Assembly: GCA_964023205.1 (NCBI GenBank)
Contig: OZ026833.1
Span: forward strand, 45,076,441 to 45,140,440
DNA length: 64,000 nucleotides
Direction of reading: 5' to 3'
From: Lutraria lutraria
Taxonomy: Eukaryota; Mollusca; Bivalvia; Venerida; Mactridae
Shown one piece after another: positions 62,610-64,000 of this stretch (the stretch's first letter is position 1; each line of letters starts with the position of its first letter). The notes beneath the pieces are model-generated. The model was not told where the DNA came from, searched no databases, and was given only the letters and a program-made list of their open reading frames with translations. The position numbers and the translations under genes were made by a program.

Positions 62610-63250
62610 GGCCACGGCCTTGGTCCAGTGGTTAGCGTTTGTAACCAGCGTGTATTTGTAATGTAGCGGCGATAGCTCAGTGGTAACGCGCTGAGCTGTC
62701 AATCCAGAAGTCCCGGGTTCAATCCCGGCCGGGCCATGGAGATTTCAGAAATTCTATTCATAGTATTTCCCGCTATTATCTGACCTTGTGGACTGTATAC
62801 GTACTGGTTAAACGTGCCAGGAAGCTGTGTATCGGTGCTGTACAATGGGCACATTAAATAATCAAACTGTCTATTCGAAATAAGAGCTAGGTGCAACCCG
62901 CGCCGGACATGCCTGTATCTAATATCTTTCTCTCCCTTCTGGGGGCTTGCTCTCAGTCTGTCCCTCTGGTCAGATCATGCTGTATCTGCACTGGTAGAGG
63001 ATGCACCTGCGCCCTCGTGGCTGCAACATAATAATGTAAAGTGCCTTTGAACGCACGAACAGTATGAAAAAGGCGCTATATAAATCTGGTATCTATACTA
63101 CAACTATACTTTACCAGGCGATCCTGGTTCGATTCCCCGCGTGGCATGTCATAATCTTCCATGAAAATCTGGCATAAATGTCGATTTTCCTCCACATGTG
63201 GTGAAATTGCCAGTACCTTGTGGTAAGTTAAGACTGGTTATAATACCGTC
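62610..63250 (+). repeat. Nested SINEs: family 2 SINE interrupted by an Asp-tRNA-like SINE
   Basis: The outer SINE starts GGCCACGGCCTTGGTCCAGT with GGTTAGCGTTTGTAACCAG, stops at 62650, and resumes at 63111 with CCAGGCGATCCTGGTTCGAT (B box) and the body gtggcatgtcataatcttcc. The inner SINE (62651-63110) has the head GATAGCTCAGTGGTAACGCG, anticodon-loop sequence CTGTCAA (Asp GTC-like), the B box GGGTTCAATCC, and a long tail ending in aggcgctatataaatctggt, a 3' end shared by many SINE/LINE pairs. The junctions taaccagcg and ttaccaggcg look like the target duplication. The T-arm loop is one base short and the acceptor stem does not pair well, so this is not a functional tRNA. Confidence 0.75.
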
Positions 63251-63434
63251 AAGGACAACGTTTTAAGTGAATCGGTCGCCGTATTTATCTGAAAAACTGT
63301 TGAAAAACGACATTAACCCAAATAAATGCAGTAATCTTTTAAAGGGAAACAACTCGTAAACAAACACACAACATCTAACAGTGGTTATCTTTCTTATTTA
63401 TTACATCTAGGCTATTGCCTCCTCGCTTCAGACA

Positions 63435-63540
63435 TTTTTACGCCCCTTTTCGACAGTCAAGAGTCATATGAGAGCAGGAATCCTAACCATCGTTCCTAGT
63501 GAGAACCAGTACTAGACACTAAAACTTACTTTCTTGCTTC
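63435..63540 (-). repeat. 3' part of a family 1 SINE
   Basis: On the minus strand gtctagtactggttctcact, then catatgactcttgactgtcg, matches the body of the 38484-38720 SINE. The tRNA head is missing, either truncated or too diverged. Confidence 0.65.
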
Positions 63541-64000
63541 ATAAAAAGACACGCAAAATAATACCAAACCGAGCATATTTTTGAGTGATGAACACAAATT
63601 TTAAAGTTGTCTTATATGCCATCGAGTCTGAGTCCGTAAAAATAGAAACTACATATATACCACTTCAAATACGCGAACGTAAAGCAACATTGATTGGAAT
63701 GTCATACTTAAACTAAACTCATATTGAAATATTTTATTCTAATTAAAATCTAATGCTATTAACTTTGGTATGTTGCGATTAGCACTAGATAATCAACTTA
63801 TGCCCAATCGTCCTCGATGTAACACTATAATGTGTGATTCTATACAATGTTGTCCGCGATAATTGTCTGCTTAATGACGCTATTATCGGAGAGAGGAGGG
63901 TTATAGTGAGATTAATAGCTATAATTTGTTAGATTTGTGTGTATTGAGTATTATACAGTCTGTCATTAGTATTTCAGACATGTTCGTTTCTAGTCTAACT
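63541..64000. other. Right edge, nothing recognised
   Basis: AT-rich sequence with no supported feature. Confidence 0.4.

Noticed and set aside
62661..62735. Possible functional tRNA-Asp
   Set aside because: The acceptor stem does not pair and the T-arm loop is one base short; the sequence continues into a SINE body.

Overview
The window looks like nuclear DNA of a marine invertebrate, most likely a bivalve mollusc. It is AT-rich, its genes have many small exons with GT-AG introns, and it is full of tRNA-headed SINEs, non-LTR retrotransposon remnants, a mariner copy and MITE-like inverted-repeat elements. No database search was possible; family names rest on motifs read directly from translations, and the phylum is inference.

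Two protein-coding genes are supported, both on the minus strand. Gene A fills about 196-34442 and runs off the left edge. Thirty-five exons splice without a frame break into 1630 codons. They encode a receptor-type protein tyrosine phosphatase: signal peptide, two F5/8-type/FTP (fucolectin-like) lectin domains, six EGF-like repeats, a third FTP domain, eight more EGF-like repeats, one transmembrane helix, a juxtamembrane segment, a catalytically complete PTP domain D1 and the start of a diverged D2. Lectin-like and EGF modules outside and a phosphatase inside suggest a receptor that couples recognition of a glycan or cell-surface ligand to tyrosine dephosphorylation.

Gene B (50158-58701) has six exons that join into a 636-residue protein. 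It has an N-terminal coiled coil, a long Ser/Thr-rich disordered middle with tyrosine motifs, an SH3-ligand-like proline/arginine stretch and a conserved-looking helical C-terminus. I do not recognise its family.

The introns and the 34.5-50.1 kb gap are mobile-DNA territory. Gene A introns hold a 4.8 kb terminal-inverted-repeat element carrying a decayed gene (10951-15725), a LINE with its reverse transcriptase deleted (21237-24880), a 1307 bp dead mariner (28872-30178) and several MITEs. The intergenic gap holds a second LINE fragment, tRNA-derived SINEs and TTAA-flanked MITEs. Several of these are nested, and the interrupted SINEs show the target-site duplications of the elements inside them. 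From 58.7 to 64 kb I find repeats only, including a SINE inserted in a SINE.
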